Assembly: GCA_039621445.1 (NCBI GenBank)
Contig: CP154954.1
Location: 56,442,433 to 56,506,432, forward strand
Length of the DNA stretch: 64,000 nucleotides
Direction: 5' to 3'
Origin: Euglena gracilis
Lineage: Eukaryota; Euglenida; Euglenophyceae; Euglenales
Shown here: positions 49,871 to 61,143 of the stretch, piece by piece
Position numbering within the stretch: the stretch's first letter is position 1
Layout: each line of letters starts with the position of its first letter
Translations under genes and position numbers: made by a program
The notes under the pieces: generated by a model
Seen by the model: the letters and a program-made list of their open reading frames with translations, nothing else
Databases searched by the model: none
Told to the model about the DNA's origin: nothing

Positions 49871-50095
49871 TTTTAAGAGGCGATTTTCAGGCAGGTGGTC
49901 CCTGGCACTTTCGTACTTATTAATTTGGGCCACATCCACACTCCATCTGAGACCGTTTTTCAAGAGGAGCACAACATTAACCTTCAAGTAAAATGGGTCC
50001 CTTAAAAAGAATGCCTAGCAGACCCCATAAGCAGGTGTGAGATGGACAGGGGGGATTAGTCCTTATACACCCAACTTTTTCACTAGCTAAGGCAG
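49871..50095 (+). pseudogene. DIRS RNase H remnant (opposite strand to its neighbour)
   Basis: The plus strand at about 49980-50060 reads VKWVPLKECLADPISRCEMD, matching element A's EDMLADGISRWEKD and element B's EQLADSLTREQKD. It abuts a minus-strand recombinase fragment, so the locus is a rearranged chimera. Confidence 0.5.
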
Positions 50096-50639
50096 CAATT
50101 AAGATACCTTATAACCAGGGCCATTGTGGCATGAATTATATACAAGGCCTGGATGCCAGAATTATATTAAAGGCCATGGCAGCCAGTTTAATTCACAAGA
50201 CCACCAAGGCCAGAATCATCTGCAAGGCTATGGCAGGAAAAAAATTGCAGGGCCATGGATGCATCATTCACCAGCGCAATGGGGCCAAAGGGGTGGAACC
50301 CCATAAAAAAGGCATTGCTCCATTGTGCTGAAACATTTTTCCCAAGGCAAAATTGACACCCTGGATGGATTATGAGGACGGGAGTGTGTGTTGCAGCATG
50401 CCGAAGGCATGCATTGTCTGGTAGATCATTGCCCGGTTGGGGATGTGTCACCCGTGCGTGTCTGTATGTGCCATCTGTGGAGCTGTGCTGTCATTTGTGT
50501 TTTCAGGTTTTTCAAACTACAATTAAGAGTGTGCGCGTGCGCTGTGCACTGAGAAAGTTGTCTTTTTCATTTCAGGAGAAAACGGTCTTCAAGTTTGCTG
50601 TACCCGTGGCTGGAGATGTATTCAAGAATTGTGCAGTTC

Positions 50640-52030
50640 AGGGAACAGGAATTTGTGCTTTGAAGCTGAAGATTTTAGATTCCTGAAAAGGGGTGCAGGG
50701 GACACCTTACAAACGGGCCACCCAAAAGCTAAGGTTCACACCTCGTTTAACTCAGTTACCACAGCCCACGGAGGATGCCCTAGAGGGGGCAGTGGAGAAA
50801 AAGGGGGTCAACCGCGCAGATCGTTTGTTTACGTCCATTTCAAGGGAATATCGAAAACAGCGGGAGACCCTCAGATGCCGACCTATGGTATGTCATCTGA
50901 CAACACCAAGAACAAAGTGGAGGACCAGAAAGTCGGTGAGCAGAGAGGAAGAGAGTGCATGCACACCCCCCTTTGTCTTTTTCAAAAGGCTCAAACAACG
51001 GTGTAAAGTCCCACACCCCCTTCCAAACTCTCAGAACATCACATGATGGGGGAAATAAATTACTCGGAGGAAACATTGGAAGAAACTCCCCTACACCAGA
51101 GGTTTCAAAAAAAGCCTGCAGTGGTGGAATAAAAATGCCCCTCCAGCAACCTGTCAACTCACCAAAAATGCCATCCAACCCCTCTGGGTACCGCACCCAA
51201 ATTTTTCCGCCCACCCCAAACCCAGAGCCAATTACACCCGAAACAGGCAGAAAAAATTCTGCTGGACAACGACAAAACTGGTTCAGTAAAAAAAATGTGG
51301 GGGAGTCAGGAACCCAACATTAAATACCATGGTTTTAATCTCAAAACCAGAAGGGGTAGCAACAAAATGGAGAATGAACAGCGACTTCAGATAATTAGAC
51401 CAACCCTTCAGTGAAAACTTTCAAACTGGATCACATCCACCATTTCCAGGTTTGGAAAAAGGCAACTGGGCAGCAAAACTCTCTTTGAAGGATGTGTATG
51501 TTCACTTTCCAGTCAGATAGGCCCTCGGGCCTTTTTTCAGACATCTGGTTGGGGGGCGCAGACCTGAGAACTCCAGGCAGGCTGTTTTGCCTGATTTTCA
51601 GGGGGGTGATAAGACATTCGAAAAGCTGTGGAGAAAAGGGGGCTTTCAAGTTTTCATGTACTCGGAAGGCATGTTGCTGGTGGCCCCAACACAAAACAAC
51701 TTACAAATTCAACTTTGGGTTTCAATTCAACTTTCAAGAAAGAAAATTGCAAGTGCCCTGCCAGAAAGTGAAGACAATAAAGAAGGAACTGTGAAAAATT
51801 GTGAAAAATATTTCATGCCAAAACGTCAGCTGGTGCCATTTTGGGGCAGATAAGGTGCAATTTCATGGCCCTGCCATTTTTAAGGGCTTTAACAGACTCC
51901 CTGGCAATTTTTCTGGTGGCAAATTCCTCAGCCCCCTGGGATTTAAATCACCCCATTTCACAGCAAATGAATGCCCAACTGAGGTAAGTAAAAATTCTAC
52001 TGGACACTTGGGGCGGAGACCCCTCCCCCA
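50640..52030 (+). pseudogene. Second decayed DIRS-C copy
   Basis: The Gag-like part shares with 42386-42560 the run of ...AGDPQMPTYGMSSDNTKNKV (there GRDPQRSPMVCPLTTPMS in a neighbouring frame). RT debris follows at 51400-51800 (GADLRTPGRLF; KTFEKLWRKGGFQVFMYSEG in place of YLDD). Multiple stops. Confidence 0.5.
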
Positions 52031-52057
52031 AACCGCAAACCAGAGAGTTGCCCGCAG

Positions 52058-52125
52058 ACAGCACACACACACACTCTCTCTGTCTCTCTCTCTCTATCTC
52101 TCACACACACAACATATACAGACAC
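52058..52125. repeat. (CA)n-(CT)n-(CA)n tract
   Basis: CACACA, then CTCTCT, then CACACA runs. Confidence 0.85.
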
Positions 52126-52157
52126 AGCACACACGTCGGTCATTTTTTTTTTGCAAG

Positions 52158-52265
52158 GACATCGCAGCAACAGCAAGCATTATGTCCGATCGTGTTTCGG
52201 CCCCCGTGGCAACGTGGTTTGCGGCGCGAGTGAGGACGGCTACATCTATTTGTGGAACAAGACGC
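52158..52265 (+). CDS. Isolated host exon encoding a WD40 repeat
   Basis: Acceptor TTTTTTTTTTGCAAG precedes GA and a frame reading HRSNSKHYVRSCFGPRGNVV then CGASEDGYIYLWNK. The final G-x-SEDG-x-(I/V)-Y-(L/I)-W motif is the D-strand end of a WD40 blade, a beta-propeller protein-interaction unit. The donor is most likely GTTTTT at 52266. The rest of the protein was not found in the window; neighbouring exons may be separated by the transposon cluster. Which WD40 protein it belongs to cannot be told from one blade. Confidence 0.6.
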
Positions 52266-52475
52266 GTTTTTTGTTCCTTGCCACGTCATGATTGTGACTT
52301 TTCCCCGTTCTGCATGTTGTCAGGACACTCAGCCACACTCTGAAGGGAGGACCTGCCTCTTTTGCCGGCCCTCTTGTGGTTCACCCCCCTCTTGTGCTTC
52401 GCCCTCATGGTCCGTTCTCCTAGGTCACTCTTCCTGGGAGTGCAATTCACCACAGCCATGTTCATTTAAGTCAAA

Positions 52476-53602
52476 TTGACGCCCCCCCCAAGGGCTGATG
52501 TGGTGTGGATGGTTTTGATTTTATTGGCCACCATTTGCCTTCAGGGCCATTTGGCCTCCATTGGCACTCAGGCGTGCCTGGCCTCCGTTGGCCTTCTCTC
52601 CAGGACTTCCGTTGTCTCTTCTGTGTCCCTCATCATTCCCCGTATAAGCCACCATGGCATGGTCTTGGCCTTGGCTTGCTGCTCCTGGTGGTTTTGTTTT
52701 TGAAGATGCTGAGGGGAAAGTTAGACATACCATTCCCCAATGGGGCCTTTCCTGGCTGGGATACTGGCTGCCATAGCCTTGCACCTGGGTCCACTGCCCT
52801 CTTGAATGATGGCTGCCATAGCCTTGATTCTGGTCCCCAGGTCCTAGTGGATGATGGCTGCTATAGCATTGATTTCGACCTGCATCCCTTGGAGTTCTGA
52901 TATTCCTTTAAATGCTGCCATAGCATTTCAAGGGGCGACAGAGTCTTTTAAACCTGTGATCATATTCCCCTTCTGTCTTCTTGTCTTCCTGACCACAGTT
53001 GTACATGGTCCATGGCCATTATCATGTTTAGGGGGGGATTTTGAATTCTCTGATGTGATGGGGCGTGGGGGGTTTATCATGTTGAGTGGAGGATTTTGAA
53101 GTCTCTGATGTGATGGGGGGTGGAGGGGGTTGAGATGGCCACGGACTGAGGTGTAGCTGCCGCCCCTCCAGCTTCTGCAGCTGCTGCTGTGTCTCCACCT
53201 TCCCCAGCTTCAGCTGCTGTCTTGGAAGTTCTTTGAAGTTCTTCTTGGCAGGCGTAATTTTTTTGAAGATCATTCTTCATGGAAGTCCTTTAGATGTTGA
53301 CCTTTCAATTGCAAGGCTTTGGGCTCCTGGATGTCGAAGGTCCGCAGAAAGAAGTTTGGTCCTCCAGTTGGTAAAGTGATGGTCCTTGTGAATGGAATAC
53401 TCCTCGTAAATAATTCCAGTTGAACTCGTAGCAGTGAAATTCTTTCTCCTTGAGGTCGAAGGGCACAATTAGGAATCAGCCAACCCCGGCAACAAAAAGG
53501 AGTAAGAAGCACCCCCCGCGCAGACACAAACACACATGAACAGAACAGCCGGCAAGGAAATCAGGACCTCACCATCTCGCAGTGCGGAGCCCGAATGTTC
53601 CG
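52476..53602 (-). mobile_element. Truncated DIRS-B-family copy
   Basis: The segment 53465-53602 is the reverse complement of element B's left end (ATTCGGGCTCCGCACTGCGA, the ITR, then the GTTGGCTGATTCC segment). Inward it matches the Gag leader and the ANGGQ-type repeats (minus frame SANGGQMALKANGGQ). It breaks off near 52480 before the RT. A repeated unit with GGATTTTGAA and TCTCTGATGTGATGGGG lies at 53036-53069 and 53090-53123. Confidence 0.75.
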
Positions 53603-53960
53603 CACTTTGCCCTTGTGAAGCCTGATTTCACACAAATATTAGGGGGTCCAGGGCATTTTCCAGGGCACCTTAGGCGCCAAGTCGTTGATGGTGGGCTGCA
53701 AAAGCCTGTACCAGAAAGGCCCATTTTTTGAATAAACCAACCCCTGACCCCCCTTTTGGATGACCCCCCACACCCGAGGAGAGCACTTGACCTTATCCGT
53801 TTATGGGCCAGACTCCGAAGCTTTTCCAAAGGGCTGACACAGGGCACATCAGGATTCGTACTCCCTCGAGGCAATCCGACCAGGGAGGAAGGACACCGAG
53901 GGCGAAGCAAGACATGACCTCACAATGGCAAAGTGCGGAGCCCGAGGCGCCCGGCACTTT
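53603..53960. other. Unassigned DNA between two DIRS-B-family fragments
   Basis: The minus strand is open (53910-53569) but shows no domain. AAAGTGCGGAGCCCGA near 53932 and GTGCGGAGCCCGAATG near 53582 repeat the terminal motif of element B, so this may be a degraded terminal region. Confidence 0.35.
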
Positions 53961-54396
53961 CCCCATGTGAGGCCATGCCTTGCTCGCCGGCGGTGTTGTG
54001 TGGATTGTTTCGCTGGGTTAGAAGTTCCTGCTTAGCGCCTTTTCGCCGGAGTTGGCTGACGCTTTATTTTCCCATCGACAACCAAGAAGATAGGAGCAGA
54101 GTCTAGAGCGAAGAAGATCCAGGTGAAGAAGTCAATATCAGACGAATATCAAGAAGGGCACGAGCCAGACTACGATCAATGTACATTTTAGAGTGGCCCA
54201 AGATTGGCTCAGACAGCCCCCTCCCCAGAAGATAATCAGCTCAGCCTTATATGTACCTCCCCACTGCAGACACAGACCTTCCCCCACCTTTCAACAACAG
54301 GGGGAAAGCCTGTCTTTGAGTAGCCCTATGGCAGGGCCAGCTGCAGCCGCAGTGATGGAGCAGCCAGAGGAGACCCCAGTGAGGAGGCAACTGTAA
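53961..54396 (+). mobile_element. Internally deleted DIRS-B-like fragment
   Basis: Left-end-like sequence (TTCGCCGGAGTTGGCTGA near 54045) is followed at 54190-54390 by sequence matching the Gag tail of element B (ALYVPPH, QGESLSLSSPMAGP, EQPEETPV against 38260-38430). About 0.9 kb present in element B is missing. Confidence 0.6.
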
Positions 54397-55553
54397 AGCT
54401 TTCAGTCCTTCTTCTTGGACTCAGCTTGCGTAGGGTCCTTCTTTTTTCGAATTCTCCTCTTACGTCGACATTTTTCCAAATTTTACTTTGTGGCGCTTTT
54501 ACTTCCAATTCACAAGCATAAAGCACATTGTGTACAAAGCATCAAGGCCAGCCTGTGCAGAAAGGTAAGACATATGTACACCAAAAAGTACCAGACGTTA
54601 TAGTAGGAATGGGTAGAGATGGTTGGGCGGTTGCTGGGGGGGGCGTTGGGGAAGACTCCTTTGTGGAAGGCCCCCCCATGAAGGACACATGGGCCAAATG
54701 TGAAGTCAGGTTCTTGCACCTTTCTTTTATGAGCAAAGGGGGTCTCTTTCATCCACTGCCCAGGGAGGTCAGGGGGTGGAAGGTAGCCAAAGCCACCTTT
54801 TCAATCCCCACCCTTGGTGGAACAAAGCCCCACCAAGCACACACAAAAGGGGGCTCAAAAGACTTTGCTGAAATTCTCGGGCGAGCGTCTATTTTTTTTG
54901 GACTCGTGAACTTCGGCCGTAAAAATCTCGGCATCAGTTTGTCACTTTTTTTTTGGTCAGGGGGTAGTGGAAGACAAATCAAAAACTTTTTACACCAGCC
55001 AGGCTGTCTGTGTCGTGTGTTTGGCTGCTGGGGGGTTTTCTTTCTCTTTCCCGTTTGCTTTCTCTCTGGCCTTTCTTTCTCTCACAAAAACTGGGAAAAG
55101 CCATAATCAAACATCATCAATCTGAATCCAAAATACATGAACTCCAAGTCCAACAAAGAACATCAAATCGAAGAACAACAAAGTCAACGAACAACAAAAC
55201 GATGATCGACAAAACTCTATCTTCAACAAAATGATGAACAACAACATCTTCTTGAAAATGATCATGATGAAGAAGAACATGATGTTGCAGATGATCAGAC
55301 TTGTTGTTGGTGGTGGCTTGGTGCTGCGGCGAACCTGTTGGCAGAATCATGGCCTGGCCAAAATGGCCTTCGAATTCAGGCTGATTCCACTCTTAGGTGC
55401 AAGACCTAAGTGCCTCTGGCCCTGTGACTTCTGCACCCAGACATTCTACTCCTCAGCAGATGGGCTGGCACTTAGAAAAGAGAGGGGTTATTCTGCTTTC
55501 TTTGGCTGGTGGTGCATGCTGGGGTCAGTTTCTGATGCCCAAGTCACCAAATT
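54397..55553. other. Unassigned DNA left of the chromodomain ORF
   Basis: No gene supported. A-rich AACAAC/ATCAAC-type sequence lies at 55105-55290. If the chromodomain ORF is the end of a minus-strand Gypsy element, its 3' LTR would be expected here, but I cannot identify one without a second copy. Confidence 0.3.
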
Positions 55554-56354
55554 TCATGGAAACAGTTTGACTGTGAAAACTGGACTGGGTTGGGTATTGC
55601 CATTCTTCTGCACTTTCTTCAAAACCTCTTGCAGACCATTCTCCTGAATGTAATTCTGAAACATTGAGTTCATTCTTCCACCTGGCAAAACAAAACTTCT
55701 GACTGGTTCCCATGTTGATGAATGCACTGGGTAATTCTCCCACTTTGTCAGAAACCTCCAACAATTTCTGAACTTGTGATCCAAAATGGCTTCAACATTG
55801 TAAAAACACATTTTTGCAGCCTCCATTTCTGAAAACTGTCTGGCTGTTTTGGGCAAATCTGAAACACATTCTGAAGCAAAACTGCTGACTTTTTCTGGTT
55901 CTGGCTGTGAAACTGGGAAAACAGGCACAGAATCTGCAGCACTGGGCTGCAGCATGGAGCCCACAGGCCCTAAAACATCGTCATGTAGAAGTTCTTCTTG
56001 TGGAAGTTGAACAGCATCATTTTGAACATCATCATTTCGAACATCAACTTCAAGATGTTCAACAGCTTCTGCAGCAGCCTGCTGCAAAGGTCCACCTGGA
56101 CCACTCTCCTCCAAGTTGTCCTTCTCAAACTCCGACTTTTTCTGCCAAATTCTTTTTGCTTCACCTCCAAGTCGACCGACTTCAAAATTTGATTTCTTTG
56201 ATTTGAAACTTGATTCTGGCCCTCGGGCCTTGCTTCTTGTAACCATCTGTGAAGAAAAAGGTTGGGGATTTGGGTCTTTCGGGGGTTTGGGTCCTTCTGG
56301 GGTTTTGTCGGCCGCCGGCTTTCGCCGGCAGCCAAAAATTGCCAGAAAGCGCAA
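55554..56354 (-). CDS. Chromodomain ORF, probably the tail of a Gypsy element
   Basis: A 266-codon open frame; the first ATG gives MVTRSKARGPESS at about codon 38. The N-terminal half is Lys/Glu/Gln-rich. The C-terminal part reads FYNVEAILDHKFRNCWRFLT, then KWENYPVHSSTWEPVRSF (positions about 55612-55812), a clear chromodomain of the type found at the end of chromovirus integrases, where it can steer integration to methylated histone marks. No integrase core lies upstream on this strand. It faces the plus-strand Gypsy element about 520 bases away. It is either the remnant of a second, oppositely oriented element or a separate antisense ORF carried by this one. Confidence 0.65.
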   Translation of the reverse strand: MRFLAIFGCRRKPAADKTPEGPKPPKDPNPQPFSSQMVTRSKARGPESSFKSKKSNFEVGRLGGEAKRIWQKKSEFEKDNLEESGPGGPLQQAAAEAVEHLEVDVRNDDVQNDAVQLPQEELLHDDVLGPVGSMLQPSAADSVPVFPVSQPEPEKVSSFASECVSDLPKTARQFSEMEAAKMCFYNVEAILDHKFRNCWRFLTKWENYPVHSSTWEPVRSFVLPGGRMNSMFQNYIQENGLQEVLKKVQKNGNTQPSPVFTVKLFP

Positions 56355-56450
56355 ATTTCAAAGTCGCGGGTAACAGCCAACCAGTTAAAAAAACCCGCGA
56401 CTTAAATTGGAAGCGGGTCAAATTAGTTTGCGCTTTCAAATTTGTCATTT
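56346..56450. repeat. Inverted repeat between the divergent ORFs
   Basis: AAGTCGCGGGT at about 56362 pairs perfectly with ACCCGCGACTT at about 56391. Outside it, GAAAGCGCAAA pairs with TTTGCGCTTTC. It could form a cruciform or hold a shared regulatory site. Confidence 0.5.
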
Positions 56451-56872
56451 TTCACAGAACTTGAGGGGTTTTCCCCAATATTTGGCAAGAAGGAATACTA
56501 TTGTATTGAATTTGGCAATTGGACTTTGATTTGGAATTGCAAGCTGAGTTTCATTGTTGGTCATTGATCCATTGAAGTCATTGTCTTGAAGGAGCCTTAA
56601 ACACCACCGCCCACTCCTCTATATCACCGTCTTCGCCACCTTCACCGAACGCTCCTTGCCCCAAGGTTTGCACATTTCATACATTCACATTTCACAGTTT
56701 CAGTTTCAAGTGTCTTCTCATTCAAGTTTCGGAGTTTCAGAATTCAAGTTTCTTTCAGATTTGACTTCAAAGTTCCAAGGTTCAGTGGGTTGGTTTTTGC
56801 CAACAAGGTGTGCGAGAGAGAGAGAGAGGAGAGAAGTGAGATTTCAGAGAGAAAAGTTCGATTTCATTGCAA

Positions 56873-59860
56873 ATGGCAGATTTTTCGTTTTTTACAAAAA
56901 TTTCGGAAAACATTGAAAAAACGATCCTACGCGCCGGCTGGGGTTGGGGAAACCACCTGTGTGAAAAAATGGGGGTTGGCTTGAGCCCACCAATTCCCCG
57001 AGAAAGCGCAGGCCCCACCCCGGAAACACCCACCCCCCTGCTGTCGGTGGTTATCCACGACGGCGAGGACCCCCCCGGGCCCTCGGCCCACCGGTACTCG
57101 CCGGTCGTGGGGGCGACCGGCGGCGCACAGGGGGTGGGGCCGGTAAACATGGTTAGCAGAGGTTGGCTCACTGACTTCGTCAGTGAGGATTTTTCAGATC
57201 CAGTGAACATGGTTAGCAGAGGTCGGCTCACTGACTTCGTCAGTGAGGTTTTTTCAGATTCGGCTGACATCACAAGCAAAGGTTGTTTCACTGACCCAGT
57301 CAGTGAAAATTTTTCAGAGACGGTCGACACGGTCACAGAGATTTGTTCTGGTGGCTTTGCCAGCAGAATGGTACACGAGGACAGTTTCATCAACCCTGTG
57401 GTCTGTGAAATTTCAGAAGAATCTGCAGAAATATGCTCGTTTCCCAGTCAATCTGTCCGAATTTCAGATTGTGGTGAAAATTTTCTGAGATCTGTGGCAG
57501 AAAGCTGTTTTCAGAACGAAAAGGAAACTAAATTTTCTGCAGCCCAGTTTTCGGAACCTGTGGCATCATTGCAAATCATGATGGAATCTGTGGCAGAAAA
57601 CAATTTTCAGGCTGCAGAAACTTTATCGGCTTCATGATTTTCAGAATCGACACAGGAATCAGAATCTGATTCTGATTCAGGGAGGGGGTCATTTACATGC
57701 ATTAGGCCCATCACGGTGGTAGGGCCAGAAAATTTACAACTGGTTCCACTGCATGGCAGTGACGACGAATCAGACCCCCCAGGTTGTGAAAGCGAATCAG
57801 AGGAAGAAAAACAGGCTGAAAAGGCAATTATTCAGCAAATGGTTATTCAAAGAATGAAAGCTGCTGGCATGTGGCCAGTAAATTTTTCAGGTTTTCAGCA
57901 AATTTCTGTGTCGGCACGAGACAGCAGCCCAGGGCCAGAACAAAAAAATTTGTGTTTAACAGCTCAGCCAGAACCATTGCTGTTAACACAGAGTTCAGAA
58001 CCGCAGTCAGCACAGCCAGCTGCAGCCCAGCTGCAGGTTTTTCAGCCAGCCCAGCAGTTTTCGGCTGGGTCATCTGTCCCAGCAATCATGGGGCCAGCCC
58101 AGATGACTTCACCGGTTTCTCAGCCAGCCCAGCGGTTTTTGGCTGAGTCATCTGTTCCAGCAATCATGGGGCCAGCCCAGATGCATGGGCAGGTTTTTCA
58201 GCCAGCGTTAACAGTGTCTTCAAACACAGGCCCAGCCCAGATTTTTCAGCCAATTCAGCCAGATTTTCCACAGACCCAGCCACAAAATTTACAGCCAAAC
58301 ACCAGTTTTTCTGCAGAAACTGGGTCAGAAAACCCTGAAAATCAGCATGATGTGGAAATGGAATCGGGCTATGGCCAATCTTATGATGATTGGAACAACT
58401 GGGGTGAAGAAATCAGTTGCAAAATTGAATGTTTACATGGCAGACTTTTGGTGCAGGAAGGAAAAAATCCTGAAAAAACGGCTGAAAATCTGGTGGGGGA
58501 GGCAGAAAACAGGCTAAATCGGGCATTGGCCATGTCACAGGGGCAGACATTGAATCTGGTCAATGAGGCATTGGGCATGCATGATGGGCGAATGGCTGAT
58601 CACATTGCCATGGTGAAACGTGAAATTCAGGCTGAACTGAGTGCAACTGTAAACGACTTGCTTTTGCAGTTTCAGCAAAATGGTGAAATGGTGCAAAATC
58701 TGGCCCAAGGCCAAAGGCATTTGTTGGGTGTGGAAATGGAACGGCAGTTTGCTGAAAAAGTGAAGAAAGTGGAGGATGGGGTTAACTCGTTTTTTGAGGC
58801 CCAGGTTGAGGGGTTGAGAAAAAATGAGAGGGATTTTTCACAGAAACTGTCGATTTTGGAAAAATCTGTGGGAGAGATGCACGTGGTGGTGCAACAAGTG
58901 GGGGAGAATGAAAAACAGCAGGAAATTGCTGTTAATCAGGTCAAATCTGCAGTCGGTGAGCTAAACTCTGGTCTGGAGGGACACTTTGGGATCATTTTTC
59001 AGCAATGCAAAGGTTTGAGGGAGACTGAGTGTGCCAAATTTCAGGCGCAGGCTGAGAAATTGAAGGAATTTTCACAGTCCCTGGAGCGAGAGAGCAAAGC
59101 TCTGAAGGATCGTTTGGGGAGGTTGGAGAATTTTCTGGGTCGGAAAGATTTTCCCATTGAGAAAGTCTGTGACCTGATTAACAAGAGTGAGGAAACAATT
59201 CGGTTGGAGGTGCAAAGGGAGTTGGGGCTGCAAACGAGAAAGAATTTGGAGGTCATTATCAGTGAAATGTTGCAGGAAAGGTTGAGGCTGAGTGAAAGGG
59301 AGGGGCAGTTTGAGAAAGTTCGGGCTGAAATGGAAAATTCGATGAAACAGGAGGTTGGAGTTTTACTGCAACAGCACTCCAGTGAACTTTTTAAAGAACA
59401 GCAGGAGCGAAAAAAACTACACCAAAAGCTGGATTTATTTCAGGCTGAGTTTTTGGAGATTAAAAATCAGCAAGCTCAATCTGCCAAATCTGCTACAGTG
59501 GATCTGACAAAGGAAACGAGAGAAAAATCAGCTGGAAACCCAGAAATCGAAGAGTTTGATCTTTTTGGTTACAACAATTTACCTGTGATCGAGAAAAATC
59601 CGGTTGAAATTGAAGGCTATGAATACGCTGAACCAGGGTCACATGCGACACATGTCAGCCAGGTTTGTGCACGACCTGTGGGGGCAGTGCCTGCAGGTGC
59701 AGGGCTGGTTTCATCAAATGCAGTGGCAACGCATCCAATTGATGAAAAACCTGGTAGCTCCAAATTTTTCTGGACAGCCGAAGGACTGGTCGTCCTTTGT
59801 GCGGGATTGGGATCAATATTTCAGCACGTTGGTTATTTTACAGAATGGAAATATGTCTGA
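56873..59860 (+). CDS. Gypsy Gag N-terminal region with long coiled coil; one in-frame TGA
   Basis: ATG 56873 starts MADFSFFTKISENIEK. Three imperfect 20-22-residue repeats (VSRGWLTDFVSEDFSD-like) lie at about 57142-57310. TGA at 57635-57637 interrupts an otherwise open frame that continues to 59860. After it come an acidic stretch (DDESDPPGCESESEEE), Gln/Pro-rich repeats (two copies of SSVPAIMGPAQM at 58070-58190), then from about 58600 to 59500 a heptad-rich coiled coil (EKVKKVEDGVNSFFEAQVEG, EKLKEFSQSLERESKALKDR). The last codons before 59860 are superseded by the capsid frame. Probably an N-terminal extension of Gag that oligomerises. Confidence 0.65.
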
Positions 59861-61020
59861 TCCACTCAAACTTTGGCTTTTTGCAATGACTCTGGACGAC
59901 ACAAATCAAAAGGAGTTGCAATTCCGACTGGAATTGAACGGAAAAACATCTTTCGAGGAGGAATTTGACAGGCTTGAAGGGAAATATGCTGGATCCCAGC
60001 ACACCTGTGCCAGAAAAAAATGGTATGATGTCAACCTTGTGAACCAAGAGAAAATTACCGTACAGGAATGGCGAGATTTTGTCATAAATTTCAGAATATC
60101 CTGGAGACAGGTGAAAAGTGCCACTGACGATGAGGCAGAAAGGCTGGTCAAGGGAAAACTGCCAAATTTCATTTTGCATTGGGTCGCGGATGAGGAGGAA
60201 AGGAAATCAACGTGTGGACCGAAAGTCAAAATGTACCCTGGAGTGCCTGCAACGGAGGAAAACATTATGTGTGCCGTGGAACGTGTCACTGGGGAAAAGC
60301 CCTGCAAGGTTTCGAAAGTTTCACCGCTGGAGTTCGAAGTCTTTTTGCCCAATATTACGATTTGCGACAAACTGAAAGAGGTCAGTGGGAAACCAATCAC
60401 AGGCACGGATAAAAGAATCAAAATTGTGGAGGAAAAGCCAAAAATGGGAGCTGAAGAAATTTTCCGTTTTGTTGAGCGAAAATTGTCATCCAGGGATGAT
60501 CAAGACATAATACACAGTTCCAGAGAGCCAAATGGGTTTGGAAACCGGAGGGCCAGGTCTGCAAAGGCAGATCGGGCCAAGGGGTCCAGGACACCCTCCC
60601 CAGCACGGTCAGCAAAGGGGGGCGAAACGGTGACAAAACCGTCCGTTGGAAAATCAGATTCACAGGTGGCAGTTCCTGCGACCAATGCAAACGTGAACCC
60701 CCCAGTGCAAAATCCAGTGCCAGTGATTCGATCACAGTCATTGCCACCCCCCCCAGCAATCTCAATTTGGCAATGGGGGGGGATGGAGAAACGTTTCTGG
60801 GTGGAATTCCAATGCCAATGCCAATTTTCAGGGAAATCAGTGGTGGAACTCAAATCAACAGAATTTTGATTCACAGTCTGGTGGTGGCAAAGGCAAAGGC
60901 AAAGGAAAGGGCAAAGGAAACAATTCCTGGGGGAAAGGAAACAATGGAAACGACTGGTCTAGGGGAAAGGGCCAGGACGGTGGAAAAGGCAAAGGAAGGG
61001 GGAAAGGAAACCGTTGCTAG
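59740..61020 (+). CDS. Gypsy Gag capsid and Gly/Lys-rich tail
   Basis: Starts in the +1 frame relative to the coiled coil. Capsid-like pattern: APNFSGQPKDWSSFVRDWDQ, YFSTL, LKLWLFAMTLDD, FEEEFDRLEGKYAG, EWRDFVINFRISWRQV. Then a basic Ser/Pro linker. Frame changes occur at a C run (about 60750) and a G run (about 60776). They lead into an Asn/Gln/Gly-rich tail with GKGKGKGKGKG and KGRGKGNRC, ending at TAG 61018-61020. No CCHC zinc knuckle is visible; the Gly/Lys tail may bind nucleic acid instead. Confidence 0.7.
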
Positions 61021-61143
61021 GATAGCCGGGGTGGACCGTTGGGGGCGGGAGCCGCCCCGGGCTCGCATACCCAGCCCCACACAAAGACATACGCAAATCA
61101 CAGGTGGCAAGAAAAATCTCGTGCGAGCGAAAACGAAAGCACG

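Noticed and set aside
50505-50690. Two apparent acceptors (GTGTTTTCAG, TTCATTTCAG) followed by open frames
   Set aside because: More than one frame is open and neither matches a domain; likely part of the decayed DIRS-C leader or chance.
56600-56668. GC-rich stretch reading HHRPLLYITVFATFTERSLPQ-like before a GTTTGC donor
   Set aside because: Plausible as an exon, but no clear acceptor and no partner exon; too weak to annotate.
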